64,000 nucleotides of DNA from Oscillospiraceae bacterium (GTDB lineage Bacteria; Bacillota; Clostridia; Oscillospirales; Acutalibacteraceae). The position numbers were made by a program, and so were the translations under genes. The notes beneath the pieces were generated by a model. That model made no database searches, had not been told where the DNA came from, and saw nothing but the letters and a program-made list of their open reading frames with translations. Below are positions 36,449 to 44,368 of this stretch, piece by piece. The number at the start of each line of letters is the position of its first letter. Position 1 is the stretch's first letter. The stretch is from the NCBI GenBank assembly GCA_009784445.1, contig WRBQ01000001.1, forward strand, positions 1 through 64,000, read 5' to 3'.

Positions 36449-36510
36449 GCGAAGTGTGTTACTTTTTTTGCAAAAAAAGTAATCAAAAAAACCTATACCG
36501 CTTCGCGGTG
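36449..36510 (+). repeat. T/A palindrome repeat after the symporter gene
   Basis: GCGAAG...T7-GC-A7...CAAAAAAACCTA...CGCTTCGC, 4 bp after the stop codon. Confidence 0.85.
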
Positions 36511-36527
36511 ACTGCTTCAAAAAAATC

Positions 36528-36565
36528 AAAACTCCACTTTATGAAAATCACAGAGTGGAGTTTTT
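36528..36565 (+). terminator. Intrinsic terminator of the symporter gene
   Basis: 11-bp stem AAAACTCCACT/AGTGGAGTTTT with a 15-nt loop, ending in TTTTT on the plus strand and AAAA on the other side, so it may work in both directions for the convergent gene at 36615. Confidence 0.8.
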
Positions 36566-36614
36566 GTATCAGTTTGTAGGTGTTGCCGCGAAGCGTCTGC
36601 TCACCGCAGGTGGG

Positions 36615-37964
36615 TTAGCAGGGCCACTGCGTTTGTGGCCAACAGGGTGCAGACATCTGCGGCTGCCGCTGCAGAAACTGCATGACCATATTTGCTTGCA
36701 TGTTTTGCAGCATTTGGTTGACCATGTTGTTATTGTTCGAGTTATTGTTATTATTGTTATTGTTGTTGCTACTGACAGCCAGTGGCGGCGATGCACAGGG
36801 CACCGGAAACGGCCGTGGAATAAACTGCGGGATAAAACATGGCTCGCAGGGGGGCGCCTCGCTATCCTCGTCATCATTTCTGGCGAAATCAAGGGTGATG
36901 GTATGTTGCGCATGGAACTCTTGCTCGTCGTCTCTACCATGCACAAGTGCCATGGTTTGTGTTTGGGTCCCAAAATAATGCACGATGGGTTGCGTGATTG
37001 TGACTTGTGCACTGGCCTGCATGGTGATGCTTGCCGGGCTGGACTGCGGGTGCACGCGAATCCAAAATGGCTGCCCACGCATTGGTGCGCCAGCAATTTC
37101 GTTTAATCCTGCAGCATCGCTGGTGGCCACGCCGGACGACAACAGGAAGGTCAACTCAGCGTCTTCACAGCCATTGAGCATGAAGGGTCCTACCGCTACC
37201 TCACGCGCGCAAGATGGCAGCGTGAATGTGGTTTGCGGCCCGGAAAACTGCAAGGGACTAATGGGCATATCGCCCTCGCAGTTCAGCTCGCCGCGTGCGT
37301 AGGCTTGCGCCATCAAGTGCAGCATGGTGTAGCCGTTGAACAGGCGAAAGCGGTTTTCGGCGTTCATTAGGTTGCCCGCGCCATCTAGGAAAGTCAGCTT
37401 GCCGTCAGGCGGGAATTGTCCGAGCAAAAACCACAGCGCCACTTGTGCCATGCCTTGTGCGTCCCAGGTGTTCCACGGGCCAGCGAAGGAGTTTGCAGCC
37501 AGCTGTGCAGGTGGAATTCCGGGGGTAACGCCGCCGACGTCCGTCAAATACAGCATGACATGATTGCCGAAAATTCCTTCGTTCCACAGCTCAAAGCCGC
37601 GTTGCAGCAACGCACGAATGCGCAGTGCTTGCGGGTCGTCGAAGTCATAGTTTGGGCTTTGCGCCAGCTGGCCGACCACAAATCGCACGGCACGCGCAGT
37701 TTGCGGGTTGGCGAGCACTTGGCTTTCTGGCAAGCTGCCACAGGCATGCGGCAACGGCTGGCCGCGGCGCAGGCAAAGTGCATAGCCCACTGCATCGCCC
37801 ACAGTGCAGGGGTAAGTAAATAGTGCCGATGTTATGACATTTTCTTCGGTGATGTCACTGGCGGAAACTTGAAAGGGAATGCAAGTGGAATCAGGCGCGC
37901 CAAACGAAATGGCACCTGAAAGATTGGTTGAAGTTTGTGGTGAAACACACGGCGTGGTAGCCAT
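36615..37964 (-). CDS. Hypothetical protein with poly-Asn tract, possible thioester-like domain
   Basis: 449 residues, not confidently assigned. No signal peptide is visible. Two stretches recall the Cys and Gln motifs of surface thioester domains: GYALCLRRGQPLP near residue 65 and GMAQVALWFLLGQF near 180 (compare [TQ]QxA-I-W); this resemblance is by eye and weak. The C-terminus holds a Cys/Pro-rich part, an Asn run of 9+4 residues and a Gln/Met-rich tail. The Asn run is coded by an (AAY)n triplet tract at 36727-36775. Start ATG 37964 is preferred, with GGGGAGGGA upstream. The stop follows close to the bidirectional terminator. A surface or spore-coat role is a guess. Confidence 0.5.
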   Translation of the reverse strand: MATTPCVSPQTSTNLSGAISFGAPDSTCIPFQVSASDITEENVITSALFTYPCTVGDAVGYALCLRRGQPLPHACGSLPESQVLANPQTARAVRFVVGQLAQSPNYDFDDPQALRIRALLQRGFELWNEGIFGNHVMLYLTDVGGVTPGIPPAQLAANSFAGPWNTWDAQGMAQVALWFLLGQFPPDGKLTFLDGAGNLMNAENRFRLFNGYTMLHLMAQAYARGELNCEGDMPISPLQFSGPQTTFTLPSCAREVAVGPFMLNGCEDAELTFLLSSGVATSDAAGLNEIAGAPMRGQPFWIRVHPQSSPASITMQASAQVTITQPIVHYFGTQTQTMALVHGRDDEQEFHAQHTITLDFARNDDEDSEAPPCEPCFIPQFIPRPFPVPCASPPLAVSSNNNNNNNNNSNNNNMVNQMLQNMQANMVMQFLQRQPQMSAPCWPQTQWPC

Positions 37965-38021
37965 AGAAAAATCCCTCCCCATTTATGCTTAATGCATTAT
38001 ACGGAAAGGGTCAGGCTGTCG

Positions 38022-38168
38022 TGCACCTGCGGTGCGGCTCTACTTTGTGCACGCTAAGGCGCGCAAAAGTCGCTTCGCTGTGTTCTATTATTGTCACATC
38101 AAAGTTCCCACGCGAAGCGCCTAGGTTTTTTGGTTACTTTTTTTGCAAAAAAAGTAACAACTTCTTCG
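38022..38168 (-). repeat. Composite repeat, inverted copy
   Basis: Contains the complement of AACACAGCGAAGCGA with CACCGCAGGTG (38022-38096) and the T7-GC-A7 palindrome module (38111-38168). The palindrome forms the 3' end of rluB. Confidence 0.75.
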
Positions 38169-38853
38169 TCTCTTCGGCGGTTAACGTGCGCGTTTCGCCC
38201 ACGGGTAGCATGCCGAGTTTTAGCGGGCCAATTTGTGTGCGCTTAAGGCGCAACACCTGCAATCCCACGGCTTGGCACATGCGGCGGATTTGCCGGTTGC
38301 GGCCCTCTTGCAGGGTGAACTCGAGCACGGTGCGGTCGGGCTGCTGGCTCACTTCGCGCAGTTGCAGGGGCAGGGTGCGCGTGCCGTCAAGCATGATGCC
38401 GGTTTGCAGCTGGGTGCGCATGTTTTCGCTAACCTGGCCGCGCAAAGTGACGCGATAGACTTTCGCCACTTGCCGCGATGGATGCGTGAGCGCGTGCGCC
38501 AGCTCGCCGTCGTTGGTCATTAGCAGCAGGCCTTCGCTGTCTTTGTCTAGCCGCCCAACGGGATAAAGCCGCTCGGGGCAATCGACAAGGTCAGCCACGG
38601 TTTTGGTTGCGTGGCGATCGTGCATGGTGGTAACATAACCGCGCGGCTTGTGCAGCATCAGCGTGATTTTTTGCTCGCGTTGCGGCGGCAATGCTTGTCC
38701 GTCCACGGCGACTAGGGCAGTTGCCGGGTCGATGGACATGCCGATTTCGGCGCGTCGGCCGTTGATGGTGATGCGGCCTTGCTTAATCATTTCCTCGGCA
38801 CCGCGGCGCGAAGCAAGCCCGCGTTCGGCCAGATATTTTTGCAGTCTAATCAT
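38134..38853 (-). CDS. rluB: rRNA pseudouridine synthase, RluB/RsuA family
   Basis: 239 residues. N-terminal S4 RNA-binding domain (MIRLQKYLAERGLASRRGAEEMI) and RsuA-family catalytic domain with VGRLDKDSEGLLLMTND, whose Asp is the catalytic residue. Modifies 23S (RluB) or 16S (RsuA) rRNA; RluB is the usual call beside scpAB. The C-terminal LLLFLQKK is encoded by a dispersed palindromic repeat, so the native end has been replaced or extended. The start lies 1 bp after the dacF stop. Confidence 0.93.
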   Translation of the reverse strand: MIRLQKYLAERGLASRRGAEEMIKQGRITINGRRAEIGMSIDPATALVAVDGQALPPQREQKITLMLHKPRGYVTTMHDRHATKTVADLVDCPERLYPVGRLDKDSEGLLLMTNDGELAHALTHPSRQVAKVYRVTLRGQVSENMRTQLQTGIMLDGTRTLPLQLREVSQQPDRTVLEFTLQEGRNRQIRRMCQAVGLQVLRLKRTQIGPLKLGMLPVGETRTLTAEETKKLLLFLQKK

Positions 38854-38854
38854 G

Positions 38855-39991
38855 TTAACTCCTGAAAAAGTTTCGTATGCGCCACCACAGGCTTGGTTGT
38901 GCCGTTGACCTTGGTGGTCTAGCTATATCTATGGTGGATTGTACAATGAGTGGCGCTTCTGCTAGCAACAGCGTGCCGTCGTAATACCGCGCGGTGCCCA
39001 CTACGCTGCCCGCTTGTAGCGGGGCGAATTCAAATGGCCGCAACAACAGCACGCGTTGCACGTTTTGCGGGCGATTTTGCAAGTAAGCTGACGGTGTGCC
39101 AGCCAGAATGATGTTCGCATGCGACACCATGCCGTTTGTGATGGGCAGGCGTGCAACCACATCCCCTGGGATGTCCAACTGCACGCTGCGATATTGTGCA
39201 AAGCCGAACTCAAACAGGCGGCGGTGATCCTGCCAGTCGTTAGGGGCGTGCAGCGTAACGGCGATTAGAGTTCTGCCGTCGCGCTCCACTGCGCTAACGA
39301 GTGTGCGGCCCGCCGCGCGAGTGAAACCGGTTTTGATGCCGATGCAGCCGGGAATTTCACGCACTAGGCGGTTGTGGTTGCGCAGATAATGCCATGTTGG
39401 CGGGTTGCCAAAGTGTGCACGCATGCTGCTTTGGCTGCTGATGGCACGAAAATCCGGGTTAGCAATGGCAGCAGCGCCCAGTAGCGCCATGTCAAATGCG
39501 GTGGACAAATGCCCTTCGGCATCCAGTCCGCTGGGGGTGACGAAGTTGGTCTGGGTCATGCCAATGGCACGGGCGCGGGCGTTCATCATGGTGGCGAAGC
39601 TTGGCAAATCGCCTGCCAAGTGCATGGCTGTGGCGTTGGCGGCGTCATTGCCGCTGGCCAGCAGCAGACCGATAGCTAGCGCTTCTCGTGTCACGGTATC
39701 GCCTGCGCGTAAACCCATGCTGGTGCCCTCAACCTGCACCATGTTGTCAGTCACGGCGAATGAAAGCCCCGGCTCCCCTGCCTCAAGCAGCAGCAAAGTC
39801 GTCATGATTTTCGTGGTGCTTGCCACGGGCATGGGTGTGTGTGCGTTGTGGGTATACAACACCTGCAAGGTGTGCGCGTCAATGAGCACCGCGCTTTGCG
39901 CCGAAAGCCCAAGGCTGCGCTGTGCCACCGCCACGGGAATGCTCCCCGGCAGCAACAGCAAAATCATCAGTACACAGCAAATCTTTTTCAT
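38855..39991 (-). CDS. dacF: D-alanyl-D-alanine carboxypeptidase, DacF/PBP5 type
   Basis: 378-residue penicillin-binding protein that trims peptidoglycan stem peptides outside the cell. Signal peptide (CCVLMILLLLPGSIPVAVAQ), active-site motifs STTK (SxxK, about residue 58), SGN (about 113) and KTG (about 221), then a C-terminal PBP5-type domain. Position beside ytfJ, ytfI, scpB and scpA matches the sporulation gene dacF or its vegetative homologue in Clostridia. Confidence 0.92.
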   Translation of the reverse strand: MKKICCVLMILLLLPGSIPVAVAQRSLGLSAQSAVLIDAHTLQVLYTHNAHTPMPVASTTKIMTTLLLLEAGEPGLSFAVTDNMVQVEGTSMGLRAGDTVTREALAIGLLLASGNDAANATAMHLAGDLPSFATMMNARARAIGMTQTNFVTPSGLDAEGHLSTAFDMALLGAAAIANPDFRAISSQSSMRAHFGNPPTWHYLRNHNRLVREIPGCIGIKTGFTRAAGRTLVSAVERDGRTLIAVTLHAPNDWQDHRRLFEFGFAQYRSVQLDIPGDVVARLPITNGMVSHANIILAGTPSAYLQNRPQNVQRVLLLRPFEFAPLQAGSVVGTARYYDGTLLLAEAPLIVQSTIDIARPPRSTAQPSLWWRIRNFFRS

Positions 39992-40051
39992 GCCCCATAC
40001 CTATGCAAAACACCGGACATGTATGACAAGCTGCCTCTTTATCTTGGTTGA

Positions 40052-40092
40052 ATAGAACACAGCGAAGCGACGGAGCCGCACCGCAGGTGCTA
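40052..40092 (+). repeat. Dispersed repeat (AACACAGCGAAGCGA family)
   Basis: AATAGAACACAGCGAAGCGA followed by GCACCGCAGGTGC between dacF and ytfJ; it reaches the ytfJ stop codon at 40090. Confidence 0.8.
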
Positions 40093-40527
40093 TAGGGACT
40101 CCTCGGCATCTGCGATGGCTTGCGCAATCACATCTTCTTCATCGTCTTTGCCGAACTTGGTCACCAGCTTGTCCACCGTGGTGCTCACTTTGTCCACCAG
40201 ATCTGGCACCATGCCAATCACGCGCTCCACAGAGCTTTCTTGCGTGGAAATGTGTTTGATGCTCACCTCGCCGTTTTGCACGACCAAAAAGCACACAGGA
40301 GTGATCGTCACGCCCGCGCCGCCTGCGCCGCCAAACAGCTCTTGGTTGTGTTTAGACGGAAAATCGCTGCCGCCGCTGGCAAAGCCATAGCTGACTTTGC
40401 TCACGGGAATGATTCGCACGTTGTCGCCCAGCTCAATGGGTTCGCCAATGATGGTGCGCACGTCCACGGCCTCGCGCAGTTTGTCGATAGACACGCCCAA
40501 GATGCCGCTTGCAGATTTTTCTTTCAT
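40090..40527 (-). CDS. ytfJ: Sporulation protein YtfJ/GerW family
   Basis: 145 residues. Family stretches SYGFASGGSDF and GGAGGAGVTITPVCFLVV are clear. GerW is needed for normal germination in Bacillus. C-terminal region is acidic. The start (MKEKSASGILGVSID) has AGGAG 6 nt upstream; neighbours ytfI and dacF support the call. Confidence 0.93.
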   Translation of the reverse strand: MKEKSASGILGVSIDKLREAVDVRTIIGEPIELGDNVRIIPVSKVSYGFASGGSDFPSKHNQELFGGAGGAGVTITPVCFLVVQNGEVSIKHISTQESSVERVIGMVPDLVDKVSTTVDKLVTKFGKDDEEDVIAQAIADAEESL

Positions 40528-40584
40528 GGGTATTCTCCTCTGTGTTTATTCGTTTGAAGTGTTGCATTGACGTTAAACAACTTG

Positions 40585-40752
40585 TCGCTCCGCGAACCTT
40601 CCTCACCCCTCGCGGCTCGGGGAGCTCCTTCCCGAGGAAGGAGCCGAAGCTTGTTTCTTCAAGTTACGATATCGTTATCCTCTTAAGCCCCATGGCTCCT
40701 TCCTTGGGAAGGAGCTGGCACCTCGGGTGACTGAGGAAGGTTCGCGGAGCGA
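40585..40752. repeat. 168-bp element with 21-bp perfect terminal inverted repeats
   Basis: Ends 40585-40605 and 40732-40752 are exact reverse complements (left end begins TCGCTCCGCGAACC). The interior holds further GGAAGGAG/CTCCTTCC palindromes and no coding sequence. It fills the ytfI-ytfJ gap and has the form of a MITE. Confidence 0.85.
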
Positions 40753-40790
40753 TTTAGATCGCGTCGCTGTGCTTTAAGATAGGCACTGCG

Positions 40791-41528
40791 TTAGTCCGTT
40801 TGTGAATTCGCGTCAATGTAGAATTTCAGTGCCACACGCAGGCCAAGGCGAATCAACAGCACCAATGTAGCCGTAATCAGCATGGCGGGGATTACGCTGA
40901 CGGTGGCAGAAAATTTGATTTCGCGCTCGCTTTGCCCGGTGAAGTCCGGCGTGATGTGCGCGCGCACTTTGCCGCGGCGCGTGCGCAGGTGCGTGGTCAA
41001 CCAGCCCAAGCTAGGGAAGATCGCTGCGCTGAGTTTGCCGTATTGCTCGGCCAAAGCGGCGGGGTCGTCGCCTGGCAGATGCACGCGCAGACTCAACTGG
41101 CGAATGCAAAAGCCCAGCCAAAGCCCGTGCCGGAATTTCTTCAACGCAACCACGGTGCGGCGCAATAGCTCGATAAACCCGCGCAAACCCCGTGCATCGT
41201 AGTATCGCTTGAGGAGGCTGGGCGGTTTGTCGGGGGCTTCGGGTTCGGCAGGGGTTTCTTCTGGAGATGGTTCTTCGGGTTTTGCTTTTTCTGGCTTGTC
41301 CTTTTTTTTCTTTTTGGCTTTTGCGGGCACAATTTGGCGGCGCAAAAACAGCCAGCGCACGTGCAGATAAAGCTGGTCTGTATACTTCACATGCAGCACA
41401 AAGGGGATGCACAGCGGCAAAAACAGCAGTGCATAGATGCCCAAAAACAGCAGCACCGCCAGCACGCCGGCCAAGACAATGGCGACGAACAGTAGCTTGC
41501 GTGCAATATTTTTCAGCAGTGCCTTCAT
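40791..41528 (-). CDS. ytfI: DUF2953 membrane protein, YtfI-like
   Basis: 245 residues. Two N-terminal hydrophobic stretches, a low-complexity Lys/Glu/Pro linker (about 70-105), a DUF2953-like middle and a C-terminal membrane segment (IPAMLITATLVLLIRLGL). The ytfI-ytfJ pair is conserved in spore formers. Function unknown. Starts 3 bp after the scpB stop. Confidence 0.8.
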   Translation of the reverse strand: MKALLKNIARKLLFVAIVLAGVLAVLLFLGIYALLFLPLCIPFVLHVKYTDQLYLHVRWLFLRRQIVPAKAKKKKKDKPEKAKPEEPSPEETPAEPEAPDKPPSLLKRYYDARGLRGFIELLRRTVVALKKFRHGLWLGFCIRQLSLRVHLPGDDPAALAEQYGKLSAAIFPSLGWLTTHLRTRRGKVRAHITPDFTGQSEREIKFSATVSVIPAMLITATLVLLIRLGLRVALKFYIDANSQTD

Positions 41529-41531
41529 TGT

Positions 41532-42101
41532 CTACTCCAAGTTCATTTGGTCGTCAACAGGTGGGTCGTCGGGCAAGTCATCGCTTGGTCGGATATCGGG
41601 GATTGGCGGCAGCTCGTCCAAACTTTCCATGCAAAAGCACTTGAGAAATTCGTCGGTGGTGCCGTAAATCAGCGGTCGGCCGGGAAGATCAAGCCTGCCG
41701 CGTTCTTCCAGCAAACGCTTGCGGCACAAGCTTGAAATAATGTGGTGGCAGTCTACGCCGCGCACTTGCTCGATGTAGGATTTCGTGACCGGCTGGTGGT
41801 AAGCCACCACGGCCAGGACCTCGAATGCTGCCGATGACAGCGGCTGGTTGTGCTTGAGCTCAAGGGCTGCGCGCACGGCATCGCCATGCTGCGGGCGGGT
41901 GCACAGCTGAGCTTTGTCGCCCATGCGCACCAGCACCACGCCGCCGTCGCGCCGGTCGATGACTGCGGCCAGTTCGTCGATGAGTTCACGCGCGTGTTCG
42001 GGGTCGATGTCAAGGGCAGCGCCGAGGCGTTCGAGTTCAAAGGGTTCGCCGGCGGCAAACAAAATGGCCTCGGCCGCGCCGAGCATATGGGGGTAAATCA
42101 T
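41532..42101 (-). CDS. scpB: Segregation and condensation protein B
   Basis: 189-residue winged-helix protein that dimerises and binds ScpA in the Smc condensin complex. Typical AAEAILFAAGEPFELERLGAAL start and AVVAYHQPVTKSYIEQVRGVD. Follows scpA with a 26-bp gap. Confidence 0.95.
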   Translation of the reverse strand: MIYPHMLGAAEAILFAAGEPFELERLGAALDIDPEHARELIDELAAVIDRRDGGVVLVRMGDKAQLCTRPQHGDAVRAALELKHNQPLSSAAFEVLAVVAYHQPVTKSYIEQVRGVDCHHIISSLCRKRLLEERGRLDLPGRPLIYGTTDEFLKCFCMESLDELPPIPDIRPSDDLPDDPPVDDQMNLE

Positions 42102-42127
42102 TCGTTACCTCTTCGGTTGTTGATGTG

Positions 42128-42865
42128 TTATTCTTCCTCGTCAATGTCGCGCCATTGTTGTTCATTGGGCTGCAGGGCAAGCACGGCGGTGCTACCGCTG
42201 CCATGGGCGGTGATGCGGTTGGCCTTGCACAGCGCAAGCACCGCCAGAAATGTGGCCACCAGCTCGCTGCGGCTGTCGCTTTCGGCCAGTACATCGCGCA
42301 TGGCGGTGCGTTTTTGCACGCGCAGGCGGTCAAACACATAGCCAAAGCGGCTCACCACGCTAACAATGCGGTGCGCGATGATGCCCGAAAACGCCTCAAC
42401 TGGTGGCGGCAGACGGCGCTTTCCTCTGCCCGCAGCAGCCAAGTAGGCCTGAAAAATATCGTTGGGCTTGTGTGTGTGGCAGTAAGTATAGTCCGGCGGG
42501 ATTGCCTCGGCCGGGCGGGCAAGCAGGGCAAAACCCGTGCCGCGTTTGCGCAGTTGCTCGGCAAGCAGCTGGCAGTCGCGGTAATCTAAGAGCTCTTGCC
42601 GCAGGGCTTCGGCGGCATCTTCTTCGTCGCCGTGCTTGGGCAGCAGGGCTTTGGACTTAATGAACACCAGCCGTGCGGCCATCTCTAAAAATTCGGCCTG
42701 TACCTCAAGTTTTGCGTCGCGCAATTGCGCCATTAGCTCAAGATATTGCTCAATGAGCGCCGCGATGGGGACGTCGTGAATGCTCACCTTGCGCTGGCCA
42801 ACCATGTGCAGCAGCAGGTCAAGGGGGCCCTCGAACTGGTCGAGTTTATACTGAAAAACGTTCAT
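42128..42865 (-). CDS. scpA: Segregation and condensation protein A
   Basis: 245-residue kleisin that bridges Smc heads for chromosome organisation. N-terminal FEGPLDLLLHMVGQRKVSIHDVPIA is diagnostic; the C-terminal winged helix recurs at about 175-235. ATG 42865 follows AGGAGGAC; the residues upstream in frame are not family-like. Confidence 0.95.
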   Translation of the reverse strand: MNVFQYKLDQFEGPLDLLLHMVGQRKVSIHDVPIAALIEQYLELMAQLRDAKLEVQAEFLEMAARLVFIKSKALLPKHGDEEDAAEALRQELLDYRDCQLLAEQLRKRGTGFALLARPAEAIPPDYTYCHTHKPNDIFQAYLAAAGRGKRRLPPPVEAFSGIIAHRIVSVVSRFGYVFDRLRVQKRTAMRDVLAESDSRSELVATFLAVLALCKANRITAHGSGSTAVLALQPNEQQWRDIDEEE

Positions 42866-42872
42866 AGTCCTC

Positions 42873-43559
42873 CTACACAAACACTCGCGCGATTGCAACT
42901 GCCCCGCGTTCAAACAAGCCAAAAATGGGGTTGGCCAGCAAACTGATGATAGGCGTGAGGATGCCGAAAATTACCAGCGCAAAGAACCCCCAACGGATGA
43001 ATTGCGCGTAGCGGCTAATCCACAGCGATGCGCGCATGGGCAGGAAAAAGTCAACAATTTGAAAGCCGTCAAGTGGCGGTATGGGAATGAGGTTGAATAT
43101 CATCAGTATGATATTTAGTCTAAGCAAGTGCTGGGCAAACACAAAAAATAGCAAAGCGAAGTCGCTTGGCGAACCTATCCGCAGCACCCACGCACCGGCC
43201 AGCAGCAGCATAAAGGGCACAGCAAGTAGTAGATTTGAAGCGGGGCCAGCAAGTGCGGTGAACAGCATGCCTTGCTTGCGGTTGCGGAAGTTGCGCGGGT
43301 TCACCGGCACGGGCTTGGCAAAGCCAAAGCCCACAATCAGCAGCATCAGTGTGCCCATTAGATCTAGGTGTTTGAAGGGGTCAAGCGTGAGGCGGCCATG
43401 CATCTGTGCAGTGTTATCGCCCATCTTTTTGGCCATCCATGCGTGTGCAAATTCGTGAAATGGCAGTGCGGTGAACATCACCACCACGATTGCTGCCAGC
43501 TGCATGAGCAAAAAGGGCATGCTTTCGGTGCCCAAGCCTTGAATCAATCGCCAAATCAT
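42873..43559 (-). CDS. Site-2 protease family membrane metalloprotease (M50)
   Basis: 228 residues with about six membrane segments. Zinc motif HEFAHAW near residue 36 and the second ligand motif NLIPIPPLDG near 160. Short M50B form without a PDZ domain, usually encoded beside scpAB in Firmicutes; substrate unknown. ATG 43559 has GGAAGGGGA upstream. Confidence 0.92.
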   Translation of the reverse strand: MIWRLIQGLGTESMPFLLMQLAAIVVVMFTALPFHEFAHAWMAKKMGDNTAQMHGRLTLDPFKHLDLMGTLMLLIVGFGFAKPVPVNPRNFRNRKQGMLFTALAGPASNLLLAVPFMLLLAGAWVLRIGSPSDFALLFFVFAQHLLRLNIILMIFNLIPIPPLDGFQIVDFFLPMRASLWISRYAQFIRWGFFALVIFGILTPIISLLANPIFGLFERGAVAIARVFV

Positions 43560-43591
43560 ACGCAATCCCCTTCCTAAGTGATATTATTATA

Positions 43592-44368
43592 TCACACTTG
43601 CGCGTGCTTTGCAAGCACAACGCGGCCAATACCGTTAAAATCTGTTAAAATTTGCCCGCCGCCGAACAACTGCACAATGTCTTGAGCTTGTCCGTCGCCA
43701 CATTCCACCGCCAAAACATCGCATTTGGGCAGCCAATGCTGCGCCAAGCTGCGATAAAAATCTAGGCCATCTGCGCCGCCATCGAGCGCCATAGCGGGCT
43801 CGTGCTGCACTTCTTGCTGCAAGCTGGCTAGCTCGTGTGTGGGGATGTAGGGCGGGTTACTGACAATGAGTGAATAGTGGTTAGTGGTTAGTGAATAGTG
43901 AAATGCGTCGGCGTGATGAACGGTTGCGTTGGGGTAGCGCGCGGCGTTTTTGCGCAGATACGGTAAGGCTTGTTCACTTAACTCAACCAGATGCACTTGT
44001 GTGTTGGGTAGATGATGAGCGATGCTCAAGCCAATGCAACCAGAACCAGCGCACAAGTCAACCACGGTTGCGGGTTTGTGTTGCAAAGCGATGTCAACCA
44101 GCATTTCTGTTTCGGGCCGAGGAATGAGCACGCCGGGGCCCACGGCAAAGGGCAGGCCGTAGAACTCCCACGTGCCCAGAATATATTGCAGGGGCTCCCC
44201 TGCGGCGCGCTGTGCTACCAAGCTGAAGAAGTGCGTGGGGTCAACGGGCGTGTCTGCTTGCAGGCGCAGCGCGGTTTTGTCTAGTGCAAAGGCATGCTCG
44301 GCCAAACAAAGCGCATCAAAGGGTGTCAGTGTTTTCTTCGCTTGGTTCATCGCTTGGCGTAGCGTCAT
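43592..44368 (-). CDS. prmC: Release-factor glutamine methyltransferase PrmC
   Basis: 258 residues; methylates the GGQ glutamine of peptide-chain release factors. RIPRPETE-type motif (VLIPRPETEMLVD), SAM-binding VVDLCAGSGCIGLSIA and catalytic NPPY are intact. Just before NPPY the usual short acidic strand (such as FDLIVSNPPY) is preceded by FHYSLTTNHYS, which is coded by five copies of a 7-bp repeat. The reading frame is maintained. ATG 44368 follows AGAGGAAAACC and overlaps the upstream yqhQ gene by 53 bp. Confidence 0.93.
   Translation of the reverse strand: MTLRQAMNQAKKTLTPFDALCLAEHAFALDKTALRLQADTPVDPTHFFSLVAQRAAGEPLQYILGTWEFYGLPFAVGPGVLIPRPETEMLVDIALQHKPATVVDLCAGSGCIGLSIAHHLPNTQVHLVELSEQALPYLRKNAARYPNATVHHADAFHYSLTTNHYSLIVSNPPYIPTHELASLQQEVQHEPAMALDGGADGLDFYRSLAQHWLPKCDVLAVECGDGQAQDIVQLFGGGQILTDFNGIGRVVLAKHAQV
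43869..43903. repeat. Heptamer tandem repeat inside prmC
   Basis: Five units on the plus strand: AGTGAAT, AGTGGTT, AGTGGTT, AGTGAAT, AGTGAAA. They encode HYSLTTNHYS in the prmC frame. Loss or gain of one unit would shift the frame. Confidence 0.9.

Noticed and set aside
36682-36978. Plus-strand frame with a Leu run opposite the poly-Asn gene
   Set aside because: The Leu run is the complement of the Asn codon repeat; the minus-strand frame has a proper start and full length.
43592-44368. prmC as a pseudogene because of the repeat insert
   Set aside because: The frame is intact and the SAM-binding and NPPY motifs are undamaged on both sides of the insert.
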